This document shows positions 16,402-24,166 of a stretch of DNA of 57,003 bases, piece by piece. The number at the start of each line of letters is the position of its first letter. The first letter of the stretch is position 1. A program made the translations under genes and the position numbers. Under the pieces are notes generated by a model. It had not been told where the DNA came from. It ran no database searches and worked only from the letters and a program-made list of their open reading frames with translations. The DNA comes from JAVBRU01 sp031547595 (GTDB lineage Bacteria; Bacillota; Clostridia; Christensenellales; Aristaeellaceae), in assembly GCA_031547595.1 (NCBI GenBank), contig JAVBRU010000049.1:1-57003 (forward strand). Direction: 5' to 3'.

Positions 16402-17300
16402 GCCTCCGCCCCCTCAAGGATGCCCAGAATAATAATACCCGCCATCACCGCACCTACCGCCACATATTGCCACTTGTTCAACTTTTCTTTGAGGAAAATG
16501 CGAGACAGAATGACCGACACAATAGCGTAGGACGCGATCATAGGAATTGCGGTTTCAGCCTGTAGAGTCAGCGCAGTTGCGTAGAAAATCTGACCCACGG
16601 TTTCCAATCCGCCAGCGATATAACGTACCGGAGTCTGTTTGAAAGTAAACTTTTCTTTCTTGATAATATATACATATACAATTGCCACAATCGCGCAAAA
16701 CAGGAAGGTCAATTCATAACTGACGTTCGCTTGGTCATCTGTAAGCGTAGCAAATTCGCTGCCCAGAATCATGCCATCCGCAAAGGTTCCAAGGCCGTCA
16801 ATGATCGCATAGGCCACCGGCAGAAAGAACGCCATTGTGCTCCAGCGGTATTTCTTATCGACCAACGCCACCTCCTCGGCATCGGTTCTCTCCAATATGC
16901 CCAGCCAGATCACGCCGCCACACATCATCAAAATCGCTGCGCCCTGCCACAGCGACAACACCGCGCCGCCAAAGATGATCAGCAGCAGCGTGCTGATTGC
17001 ACCGGAGGAGTTTTGTACCGGCGATATCACCGATACCTCAATGTAGCGCATGCCGACATAGCCAATTGCCATAGATAAAATATAACATGCGGATATCGGA
17101 AGGTAATCCACAAGATAGGCTAAACTGTATTCTATATCTGTGAACAACAGCGTGTAGCCCGCATGCAGGCCCATCACCAGGCCAACCGCCATCACGATCT
17201 TCAGCGCAGAATATTTGTCCCGCTTATCCGAGGACAGTTTATAAAACAGATCAGCGCCGCCCCAACAGAGCACCGCCACCAATGCGTAAGTAAACCACAT
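16398..17300 (-). CDS. EamA/DMT-superfamily transporter
   Basis: 300 residues, ten hydrophobic segments in two EamA-like halves, as in drug/metabolite transporters. Telling stretches are FTYALVAVLCWGGADLFYK at the start, VISPVQNSSGAISTLLL, the central basic loop, and AIPMIASYAIVSVILSRIFL with LKEKLNKWQYVAVGAV near the end. Members carry amino acids, nucleotide sugars, vitamins and others. It overlaps the pyridoxal kinase gene by four bases, so a B6-vitamer transporter is a reasonable guess but only that. AAAGGA lies upstream of the ATG. PepT ends 29 bases upstream, so all three may form one operon. Confidence 0.87.
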   Translation of the reverse strand: MWFTYALVAVLCWGGADLFYKLSSDKRDKYSALKIVMAVGLVMGLHAGYTLLFTDIEYSLAYLVDYLPISACYILSMAIGYVGMRYIEVSVISPVQNSSGAISTLLLIIFGGAVLSLWQGAAILMMCGGVIWLGILERTDAEEVALVDKKYRWSTMAFFLPVAYAIIDGLGTFADGMILGSEFATLTDDQANVSYELTFLFCAIVAIVYVYIIKKEKFTFKQTPVRYIAGGLETVGQIFYATALTLQAETAIPMIASYAIVSVILSRIFLKEKLNKWQYVAVGAVMAGIIILGILEGAEA

Positions 17301-17329
17301 ATTACATCAATCCTTTTCGTTTGTATCTC

Positions 17330-18535
17330 TTAATGTGTCACAATGTGCTTAAGAATCTCCACCATGGTTTCCATCCCCTGCACAGACACATACTCAAACA
17401 CGCCATGCGCGTTCTCGCCGCCGGTGCCAAGGTTGGGGCAAAGCAGGCCCCGGAAGCTCAGCCGCGCGCCGTCCGTGCCGCCGCGGATGGGAATACACTT
17501 TGGCACAAGCCCCACCGCACGGATGGCATCCTCTGCCCTGTGCACGATGGACATATCCTTTTCTATCATGCGGCGCATGTTGTAGTAGCTGTCCTTCAGC
17601 GTCAGCTGAAAGGTGCCCTCGCCGTATACACCATTCAAATAATCCGCAATGGCCTGGATTCGTGCCTTCTTTTGCGCGAATTTTTCGTCGTCATGGTCGC
17701 GGATGATATAGCGAAGCTCGGCCTCCTGCTCTTGCCCCTGGATGCCGGTCAGGTGGAAAAAGCCTTCATAGCCTTCTGTGTTTTCGGGAATCTCGCGCGG
17801 GGGCAGCATGCTGTGAAACTCCATTGCCATACGGGCGGCATTGCGCATTTTGTTCTTGGCGCTGCCTGGATGCACGCTTTGCCCCTGCACGCGGATGTGC
17901 GCCGATGCCGCATTGAAGTTCTCATACTCCAGTTCGTTCACCGCGCCGCCGTCCACCGTGTAGGCAAAGGCCGCGCACACGCCTTCAATGTCAAACATCT
18001 CCGCGCCGCTGCCAATCTCCTCGTCTGGGGTAAATCCCAGCACAATCTTGCCGTGCTTCACTTCCGGATGCGCGATCAGATATTCCGCCAGCGTCAGGAT
18101 TTCCGCAATCCCCGCCTTGTCGTCCCCGCCCAGCAGCGTGGTGCCGTCCGTCACAATCAGGTCTTCCCCGATGTGGTTTGCCAAATTATCAAACTGCGCC
18201 GCGCGCATCACAATATTCTGCGCTTCGTTCAGCACAATATCGCCCCCGGTGTAGTGCAGGGTGCGCGCCTTCACCGGCCCGCCGGGCACCGCACTCGAGG
18301 TATCCATGTGCGCAATCAATGCCATGACGGGGAAGTTCGGAGCATTGGCTTCCAACGTGCCATACACATAGCAATGTTGGTCTACATGGGCATCCGAAAT
18401 ACCCATTGCCTGCATGTCCGATACCAGCATGTTGGCCAGCGTCCACTGGTTGTCGCTGGATGGACACGCGCTGTTGTTTTCGTCGCTGGTGGTGTCCACC
18501 GCGATGTAGCGCATAAATCGCTCCGTCACCTGCAT
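17330..18535 (-). CDS. pepT: Peptidase T (tripeptide aminopeptidase)
   Basis: 401 residues, the normal length for PepT, an M20B zinc aminopeptidase that removes the N-terminal residue from tripeptides in the cytoplasm. It begins MQVTERFMRYIAVDTTSDE. Zinc-site features are ALIAHMDTS (His and Asp ligands), GGDDKAGIAEI, GFTPDEEIGSGA with the catalytic and metal-binding Glu pair, and the late PIRGGTDGARLSFRG. ATG at 18535 is preferred over an in-frame ATG at 18544, because AGGAGG directly abuts the latter but is nine bases from the former. Its promoter is at 18585-18613. Confidence 0.94.
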   Translation of the reverse strand: MQVTERFMRYIAVDTTSDENNSACPSSDNQWTLANMLVSDMQAMGISDAHVDQHCYVYGTLEANAPNFPVMALIAHMDTSSAVPGGPVKARTLHYTGGDIVLNEAQNIVMRAAQFDNLANHIGEDLIVTDGTTLLGGDDKAGIAEILTLAEYLIAHPEVKHGKIVLGFTPDEEIGSGAEMFDIEGVCAAFAYTVDGGAVNELEYENFNAASAHIRVQGQSVHPGSAKNKMRNAARMAMEFHSMLPPREIPENTEGYEGFFHLTGIQGQEQEAELRYIIRDHDDEKFAQKKARIQAIADYLNGVYGEGTFQLTLKDSYYNMRRMIEKDMSIVHRAEDAIRAVGLVPKCIPIRGGTDGARLSFRGLLCPNLGTGGENAHGVFEYVSVQGMETMVEILKHIVTH

Positions 18536-18584
18536 CTTGAGCATCCTCCTGTATAGGAAAGTCGCGCTTTCCCTTAACTAATTT

Positions 18585-18613
18585 ATTATACAGAAAAAAG
18601 TGCAAGCGCGCAA
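18585..18613 (-). promoter_or_regulatory. Promoter of the pepT cluster
   Basis: On the minus strand TTGCGC (18613-18608) and TATAAT (18590-18585) are 17 bases apart. The start would be near 18578, giving a leader of about 43 nt. It probably drives pepT, the EamA gene and the pyridoxal kinase gene. Confidence 0.68.
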
Positions 18614-18658
18614 TCAAAAATTATTGCCCGCTCTCAAGCCGTTTTTGCACGATCATCC

Positions 18659-18687
18659 TTGATATTTTCGGAAGGCTTTGGTATAAT
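18659..18687 (+). promoter_or_regulatory. Promoter of tRNA-Leu
   Basis: TTGATA at 18659-18664 and TATAAT at 18682-18687 with a 17-base spacer. The start point falls a few bases before the 5' end of the tRNA at 18698. Confidence 0.82.
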
Positions 18688-18697
18688 GCACTGTGTT

Positions 18698-18783
18698 GCC
18701 GCTGTGGTGGAATGGCAGACACCAGGGACTTAAAATCCCTTGCTCGTTAGGGCGTACCGGTTCGAGTCCGGTCAGCGGCACCA
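18698..18783 (+). tRNA. tRNA-Leu (anticodon TAA), CCA encoded
   Basis: A full cloverleaf can be drawn. The acceptor stem GCCGCTG pairs with CAGCGGC, followed by discriminator A and an encoded CCA at 18781-18783. The anticodon stem AGGGA/TCCCT encloses the loop CTTAAAA with TAA at 18731-18733, reading UUA and UUG. A long variable arm (TGCTCGTTAGGGCGTA region) marks it as class II, and the T-loop is GGTTCGAGTCC. It has a sigma-A promoter just upstream and a hairpin downstream. Confidence 0.97.
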
Positions 18784-18790
18784 AACCAAT

Positions 18791-18844
18791 ATAATCCGAA
18801 CAAATCCCGACGGTTAATCCCCGTTGGTGAAGGGTTCGGATTAT
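18791..18844 (+). terminator. Hairpin downstream of tRNA-Leu
   Basis: ATAATCCGAAC (18791-18801) pairs perfectly with GTTCGGATTAT (18834-18844), and the inside holds a second helix (CGACGG with CCGTTG). There is no long T-run after it, so it may act as a terminator or a processing structure. From 18845 to 18940 nothing else is seen. Confidence 0.55.
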
Positions 18845-18940
18845 TGGTTTACTTCGACTATTGTTTCTTTCCCAACGGCGTTGAACAGCGCCCGGGATCT
18901 AAGCCTAGAGGCCCAAGGAAAAAGCACAAGATCGAATAAA

Positions 18941-19891
18941 TAGCAAAAAGGGGCTGTTGCACAACCCCGCCGCCCCAACCAAGGACAAAAAACTGGCAAT
19001 TTCAAAAGAAAAAGCCATTTTTTTGTCGAATAGTAATTGTGTGAAAAACATTCAACAAGAAGAGTATATCTGCATCGTGAATGGGTGTCAACAACTAAAA
19101 CCAGCGATATGCTCGGAGCGGGCACGAAGGTTAAAAAAGAAGAATTCTTCCGGCAAATAAGCGACCAGCTTGAAGGACTGGATTATACAGAATTGTATAA
19201 AGCTTATTCGGGAAGCATCCGAAAAACACAAGTCGAGCCAAGAATTCTTTTTGAACTGCTGGTGTACGCATACTCAATCAATGTATTCAGCACAAGAAAG
19301 ATTGAAGGGCCATGTCGGAATTACGTGCAATTTCTGCTGGTTCTGGACGGACATGAGCCGCCGGATCATACGACCTTAGCACGTTTTCGAAGCTGCAAAG
19401 CCAAAGACCTCAATTCCTCCAAAGAGCTGGAAATCTGCTGGGAAATGGCACACTTTCGTCAGCGGTCCCTTTGCCGAATCACAACCACCGAAGGAAAACT
19501 GCTGCGGGTGAACCGCTCCATTCAATCCGAAGGGAGCTTTGGGCAACTGAAGAACAACCGCAACTTCAAGCGCTTTCTCACGGGCGGCAACGTAAAGATT
19601 TTAACCGAACTTTCTTTGCTGGCTCTATCTCAGAACATTGTCAAGTATATCTCCAAGTACAACAAAAATCGGTGCAAAACACATCTTTTGCATCCTAAGG
19701 CGTTGCTCAATTTCTAAAGTTCTGGAAAATCTAAGTTTCTTCGGTCTGGGCATCTTCCCTCCCGTTGGCTTTGCTGGGCTGGTGTGTTTGGATTGCCTTT
19801 TTTCATTCCGTTTCGGCCATTGTTGTTCTCTCATAGACTATTTTGGGGCTGTTGCAGTTTTTCTTGCTTCTGCAACAGCCCCTTTTTGCTA
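18941..19891 (+). mobile_element. IS1182-type element, internally deleted, perfect 21-bp ends
   Basis: 951 bp bounded by identical 21-bp inverted repeats: positions 18941-18961 and the reverse complement at 19871-19891, each containing GGGGCTGTTGCA. Intact IS1182-family elements are about 1.5-1.9 kb, and the transposase gene inside lacks its central part. The element should therefore be non-autonomous but could still be moved in trans. Inside the right end a second copy of GGGGCTGTTGCAG forms a hairpin with the terminus. No clear target duplication was seen. From 19892 to 20042 only the leader of the next, broken gene is present. Confidence 0.87.
19109..19717 (+). pseudogene. IS1182-family transposase with its catalytic centre deleted
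   Basis: About 202 residues, against 450-550 for the family. The N-terminal DUF772-type part is present (LDYTELYKAYSGSI, RILFELLVYAYSIN, STRKIEG, DHTTLARFRS), then the sequence jumps to a C-terminal part (RVNRSIQSEGSFGQLKNNRN, FKRFLTGGNVK). The DGTK-like catalytic aspartate region and the Cys-rich CPYK segment are missing between. The frame stays open across the deletion and reaches back to a GTG at 19037. The protein could bind the ends but should not catalyse transposition. Confidence 0.85.
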
Positions 19892-20042
19892 TCATCCACT
19901 TACGGAAGGGTGAATTCCTTGCAGCAAGGAAATGCTTAACATTCTGTCATAAACAATTACACTTCCTCTTTTAATCGTGATAAAGATGTGGTAAGATGAT
20001 CCTATATAAGGAATAAAAGCGTTTTTGAAGGGTGGTGTCAAA

Positions 20043-20273
20043 ATGAAAAAAATCTGTACTCTCTTCCTGGCCTTGATGATACTCTTTTCTGCCACTGCTA
20101 TGGCGAAATCCGTTGTTTTTGACGATTATGGCTTTTTCATTACATTGCCGGACGCTGGAGCTATATTGCCTTCATCTTCATTGCCGATATTCTGGCGGAT
20201 GACGTGCGTAAGGTCATGGAGGGCATCGTCTCAACCTACACGACCATTTGGCAAGTACAGGGAGTTGGGATTG
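20043..20273 (+). pseudogene. Remnant of a small secreted protein gene
   Basis: The ATG at 20043 opens a clear signal peptide, MKKICTLFLALMILFSATAMA, then KSVVFDDYGFFITLPDAG. After that the frame becomes SSSLPIFWRMT-type sequence, which looks like noise. A different frame from about 20157 continues plausibly as YIAFIFIADILADDVRKVME and IVSTYTTIWQ, and runs into the next gene. This suggests an internal deletion or frameshift that fused the start and end of a longer protein. GGTGG precedes the ATG. Function unknown. Confidence 0.6.
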
Positions 20274-20287
20274 GATTGAGAGAGAAC

Positions 20288-21250
20288 ATGAGCAGAAATT
20301 TGATTGTTGTCCTTCCCCAGCTGACCGGGGAGCACCGGGAGGCCATTACCGCTGCCGCCGCAGCTCATGGCTTTAGCGCCTATTTTTTCGAAAACGACGC
20401 CCAGGCGCTGCCGCATCTTCAGGATGCGGAAGTCATCTTTGGCCAGTCGGCGGCGCTGACAAAAAACGCACCGCAATTGCGGTGGATGTGCACATCCACC
20501 GCCGGGGTTGACCAATTCGCAGCACCGGAAGCCTTTGCGTCTGCGGCAGCCTTGCTGACCAACTCCTCCGGCGCCTACGGCGTAACCATCGCCGAGCATA
20601 TTCTGATGGTCACACTGGAAATGCTGCGCCGCCAGCAGGATTATACCGGGATTGTAAGCCGCCGGGAATGGACGCGCACGCTGGCCGTCTGCTCCATCAA
20701 AAACAGCCGCATCTTGATGCTTGGCACCGGCGATATCGGCCAAGAGGCCGCCATCCGCCTGCGGGCGTTCGGCCCGGCCCGCATCACCGGCGTTAACCGC
20801 AGCGGCAGCAACCCCCAGGGCTTGTTTGACAACGTGCTGCAGCAGGAGCGAATCGAAGCCGCACTGCCGGACGCCGACCTGCTGATCGCCTCCCTGCCTG
20901 GCACCGCGGCCACCCGCCATATGCTGAACGAAAAGCGCCTGGCCCTGCTGCAGGATGGCGCGCTGATCGTCAACGTAGGACGGGGCTCCCTCCTTGATCA
21001 GAAAGCCCTGGAAAAAGAGCTACACGCAGGCCGCTTACAGGCTGCCTTGGATGTGTTCGAGCACGAGCCACTGCCCGCGGATGATCCTCTGTGGGATTGT
21101 CCCAACCTGCTGATCACGCCCCACACGGCGGGCAATATGACGCTGCCATATACGGTAGACCGCATTATCGCCCTGTTCTTGGAGGATTTTGAAAACTACT
21201 GCGCAGGCAAACCACTTCTGCGGCAGGTGAACCTGGAGCAGGGGTATTGA
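20288..21250 (+). CDS. D-isomer-specific 2-hydroxyacid dehydrogenase family protein
   Basis: 320 residues from MSRNLIVVLPQLTGEHREAI. Enzymes of this family reduce 2-keto acids or oxidise D-2-hydroxy acids with NAD(P). The NAD-binding motif is LMLGTGDIGQEAAIRL (GxGxIG), followed by the characteristic LLIASLPGTAATRHM, IVNVGRGSLLDQKAL and DVFEHEPLP. The catalytic His appears as TPHTAGN. The N-terminal part is typical but substrate residues cannot be read off. The frame is open further upstream, in the tail of the broken secreted-protein gene; ATG at 20288 matches the family start, although only a weak GAGAG precedes it. Probably monocistronic, convergent with the AraC gene. Confidence 0.88.
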   Translation: MSRNLIVVLPQLTGEHREAITAAAAAHGFSAYFFENDAQALPHLQDAEVIFGQSAALTKNAPQLRWMCTSTAGVDQFAAPEAFASAAALLTNSSGAYGVTIAEHILMVTLEMLRRQQDYTGIVSRREWTRTLAVCSIKNSRILMLGTGDIGQEAAIRLRAFGPARITGVNRSGSNPQGLFDNVLQQERIEAALPDADLLIASLPGTAATRHMLNEKRLALLQDGALIVNVGRGSLLDQKALEKELHAGRLQAALDVFEHEPLPADDPLWDCPNLLITPHTAGNMTLPYTVDRIIALFLEDFENYCAGKPLLRQVNLEQGY

Positions 21251-21373
21251 TACAGGTATTGCTCCGCATTCTGCGAGTTGCTCAGGCAATTGCGCATCCC
21301 TCATTTCACAGTATTCATTGATAAATGCTCTTGCATTTTCCCGATCCAGGCCATTGCCTCCATTCGCGCAGCA

Positions 21374-22567
21374 TCAATGATCAAACCGTCCGCGATACTC
21401 ATTGGGAGTGAGCTTGGTGAAATGCTTAAACTTGGTTTGAAAATGGCTTTGGGATGAAAACCCCAGATAGTCCGCAATGTCAGAAAGGGTTTTGTCTGTG
21501 CCTGCCAGCAGGTTTTTGGCCCGCTTGATCTTTTCGTGCATCACGAAATCGCTAAGCGCTTTGCCGGTATCCTCCTTGAACTTGGCGCTTAATTGATTGC
21601 GGTGGATATTGAACCGATCCGATAGCGCCTGGCAGGACAAATCGCTGGAGATGTTTCGGCGAATATAGGTGACCACGGATGCTACGAGTGGGCTCAAAGC
21701 CGTTTGTGCGCCGATAGAAAACACGCGCCGGGTATAATCCATGGCCATTTGAAAGCTAAGCTGCAAAATGGCTTCCACGGAAAACAACTCCTCACATCGG
21801 CGGATATACATGTCACTCAGGCCGTAGGCTTCGTCTTCGTACAGCCCGCCATCCATAGCGGCCCGGGAGATCAGCGTGGTGGCAACGATAAAAATGTTCT
21901 TTTGCTGGCGAATCTGCTCGTTTGAAAGTACGCCTGCCCGGCCGTGGATGCGGGAAGTGAAATAGGTTTTGAGGCCTTCTACGTCCCCTTCACGGACAAA
22001 ATGGAGCATTTCTCTTTCATAAGCCCGTGTGTTATGGGGTGGTTCCTCACTTACTTCTTCAAAAGACGTATGATTTTGATCTGTGGGGGTTGAAACAGTA
22101 TCACGCTCATTGAGCTGCAGATAGGTGGCAACCTGACTGATGTCCTTTTTTTCGCCGCTAAAGTAGAAGTTGAGCAATAAGAGAAAATGCATGAAATTTT
22201 CGGGTGAAAAGGCAGGTATCTGCTTCATGGCGGCCAGCAGACTATCAAATTCCAAGGGCGACAGTCCCAGCGTAAAGGCGTAGTTGCGTTTTTCCTGATC
22301 GGTGTATTTGGCTATCCCCACAGGGCCAAAAATCATTGTATATTGCAAATGCTTTACTGTGCCATAGAACTGATAAAAGGGCGTGCAATAATAGCTAACC
22401 GACTCTTCTTTTGCAAGAAGGGTTGCTTCGTATGGAAGGATGGGGTCCACCGGCATGCTTTCCAGGCAAAAAGACCGCTCGCGGGCCTTTTCCTCATACG
22501 CCCGTGCCGGGATACCGGAGATACCGGCGATACAGCTGCAGGCGTATAAAATATCAGACAGATCCAT
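21374..22567 (-). CDS. AraC-family transcriptional regulator of the rhamnosyl-glucoside locus
   Basis: 397 residues from MDLSDILYACSCI. The C-terminal 100 residues hold two AraC helix-turn-helix motifs: CQALSDRFNIHRNQLSAKFK and TLSDIADYLGFSSQSHFQTK, ending KHFTKLTPNEYRG. The N-terminal 290 residues are a less conserved sensor part with no recognised sugar cupin motif. AAAGGAGAGG precedes ATG 22567; an earlier in-frame start at 22630 has no such site and would run through the promoter. It is divergent from the symporter gene, and the shared region has promoters in both directions plus direct repeats, so it very likely controls the symporter-GH3-GH78 operon and itself. Confidence 0.9.
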   Translation of the reverse strand: MDLSDILYACSCIAGISGIPARAYEEKARERSFCLESMPVDPILPYEATLLAKEESVSYYCTPFYQFYGTVKHLQYTMIFGPVGIAKYTDQEKRNYAFTLGLSPLEFDSLLAAMKQIPAFSPENFMHFLLLLNFYFSGEKKDISQVATYLQLNERDTVSTPTDQNHTSFEEVSEEPPHNTRAYEREMLHFVREGDVEGLKTYFTSRIHGRAGVLSNEQIRQQKNIFIVATTLISRAAMDGGLYEDEAYGLSDMYIRRCEELFSVEAILQLSFQMAMDYTRRVFSIGAQTALSPLVASVVTYIRRNISSDLSCQALSDRFNIHRNQLSAKFKEDTGKALSDFVMHEKIKRAKNLLAGTDKTLSDIADYLGFSSQSHFQTKFKHFTKLTPNEYRGRFDH

Positions 22568-22602
22568 GCTCAAACCTCTCCTTTCGTGCTTTCCATGGCA
22601 AT

Positions 22603-22630
22603 AGTATACATTTGTTTTGCAAAAATGCAA
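22603..22630 (-). promoter_or_regulatory. Promoter of the AraC regulator gene
   Basis: Reading the minus strand, TTGCAT (22630-22625) and TATACT (22608-22603) are 16 bases apart. The start would be near 22596. The -35 hexamer lies within the first operator repeat, so binding there should repress the regulator's own gene. Confidence 0.65.
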
Positions 22631-22653
22631 TATCAGGTTGCAAAATTGAAATA
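22617..22653. promoter_or_regulatory. Candidate AraC operator: two 16-bp direct repeats, 21 bp apart
   Basis: TTGCAAAAATGCAATA at 22617-22632 and TTGCAAAATTGAAATA at 22638-22653 agree at 14 of 16 positions, with a 21-bp period that puts them on the same face of the helix. Direct repeats of this kind are the usual AraC-family half-site layout. The second copy runs into a TTGAAA...TTTCAA inverted repeat (22646-22661). A TATAAT at 22673-22678 serves the symporter operon; its best -35 is TTGAAA at 22646-22651 with a long 21-base spacer, as expected of an activator-dependent promoter. Confidence 0.65.
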
Positions 22654-22720
22654 CATTTCAAATGTGGTCTGCTATAATCAAGGCATATCAATGGGATCAT
22701 ATTGTCTGAGGGGGATGGAT

Positions 22721-24166
22721 ATGCAACTGATGGGCAGCAAAAAGCTTGATTCCAGGATTACGCAAGCCAATGTGCAAAAAAGTGAAAAATGGCTGGGCTA
22801 TCTGCTGGGTCCAGTGGGTGCGCTGTTACTGAATGCGGTGCTGGCTTCTTATTTAAATGTGTTCTACACCGATGTATTGAAGCTGACCCATGTGTGGGGC
22901 GGCGCATTTCTGGTGCTGTTTCCCATCATCAGCAAGGTGATTGACGCCATTACCAACATCATTATGGGCCAGATCATCGACCGCACCCGCACCAAGCAAG
23001 GAAAAGCCAGGCCTTACCTGCTTTTGAGCGCGCCACTTTTGGCGATCACAGGAGTGCTTTTGTTTACGGTGCCTGCAGGCGGCACCACAGTGCAGGTCAT
23101 CTGGGTGATGGTCAGCTTTAATCTGTTCTATTCCTTCGCTTACACCATTTACAACATGAGCCACACCCTGATGGTGCCACTCTCTACCCGGGATACCACC
23201 CAGCGGGGCGGGCTTTCCGTATTCAACAATATTTCTGCCATCATGGTCAGCGGCATTATCGTGGCGCTGGTGTTTCCCATGGTGGTCATGCCCGCCTTGG
23301 GTGTGGATCAGGGCAAGTGGCTGACGGTGATGTCCGTCATCGCTATTCTGGCGTTCCCGCTGACGCTGGTTGAATATTTCTTTACCAAGGAGCGGGTCAC
23401 AGAGGAAGCGGCGGGGCAGGCTCTCCAAGCCGTGCCCATGCGGACACAGCTCAAAGCAGTCTTGACAGATAGATACTGGGTGGTTATCATCCTGTACTAT
23501 TTTGTGTATACCTTTGGGGCGAACCTGAAGAATATTTCCCTTGTCTACTACTGCAATTATGTTTTGGGCAGCTATAACGACGGCATCACTCAGACGCTTG
23601 TGTCGGTGATCGGTGGCATTCCCATGGGCATCGGCATCTTTGCCGTATGGCCGCTGGCGAAGAAGTTCGGAAAAAGAAACGTAACGCTAGCTGGCTTTGT
23701 GCTTTATGCCATCGGTGGGGCGATTTGCTTGATCGATCCTAAAAACATGGTAGTGGTATTGATCGGCCAATTTATCAAGAACATCGGCGGTTTGCCCAGC
23801 GCGTACGTGTTCTTAGCTCTGTTTGCGGATGTGTTGGATCACATGGAATGGAAGCTGAATTACCGTGTGGATGGACTGTCCGCATCAATAAATACCATTA
23901 TCGTAACTATCTGCTATGGGCTGTCCAGCGGTTTGTTCAATTTCCTGATCGCCAAAGCCGGCTATATAGAGCCAACGCTGGTTGATGGCGCCACTGTGGC
24001 AGCGGTGCAAAATGCCGCCACACAATCGACAATCACCTTTGGCTTTGTGGGCATAGAGATCATTACTGCCGTAATTATGATTGGGCTACTCTGCTTTATG
24101 ACGGTGGAAAAGGTGATCCATAAAGAGCAGGCCGAGATCAAGGCCCGGCAGGAAGCGGGTAAATGA
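22721..24166 (+). CDS. GPH-type glycoside:cation symporter (MFS superfamily)
   Basis: 481 residues from MQLMGSKKLD, with about twelve membrane segments. The family (glycoside-pentoside-hexuronide:cation symporters, including melibiose carrier MelB and xyloside carriers) imports glycosides with Na+ or H+. Typical features are LGPVGALLLNAVLASYLNVF with YTDVL, IDAITNIIMGQIIDRTRTKQ followed by GKARPYLL, and a long cytoplasmic C-terminus. ATG 22721 was chosen because TGAGGGGG ends six bases before it; the frame is open back to 22586. Its stop overlaps the GH3 start (ATGA at 24163-24166). It probably brings intact rhamnosyl-glucosides into the cell for the two glycosidases that follow. Confidence 0.9.
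   Translation: MQLMGSKKLDSRITQANVQKSEKWLGYLLGPVGALLLNAVLASYLNVFYTDVLKLTHVWGGAFLVLFPIISKVIDAITNIIMGQIIDRTRTKQGKARPYLLLSAPLLAITGVLLFTVPAGGTTVQVIWVMVSFNLFYSFAYTIYNMSHTLMVPLSTRDTTQRGGLSVFNNISAIMVSGIIVALVFPMVVMPALGVDQGKWLTVMSVIAILAFPLTLVEYFFTKERVTEEAAGQALQAVPMRTQLKAVLTDRYWVVIILYYFVYTFGANLKNISLVYYCNYVLGSYNDGITQTLVSVIGGIPMGIGIFAVWPLAKKFGKRNVTLAGFVLYAIGGAICLIDPKNMVVVLIGQFIKNIGGLPSAYVFLALFADVLDHMEWKLNYRVDGLSASINTIIVTICYGLSSGLFNFLIAKAGYIEPTLVDGATVAAVQNAATQSTITFGFVGIEIITAVIMIGLLCFMTVEKVIHKEQAEIKARQEAGK

Noticed and set aside
17321..18556. 411-codon open frame opposite pepT
   Set aside because: Antisense shadow of an unambiguous pepT; low-complexity His/Arg-rich product.
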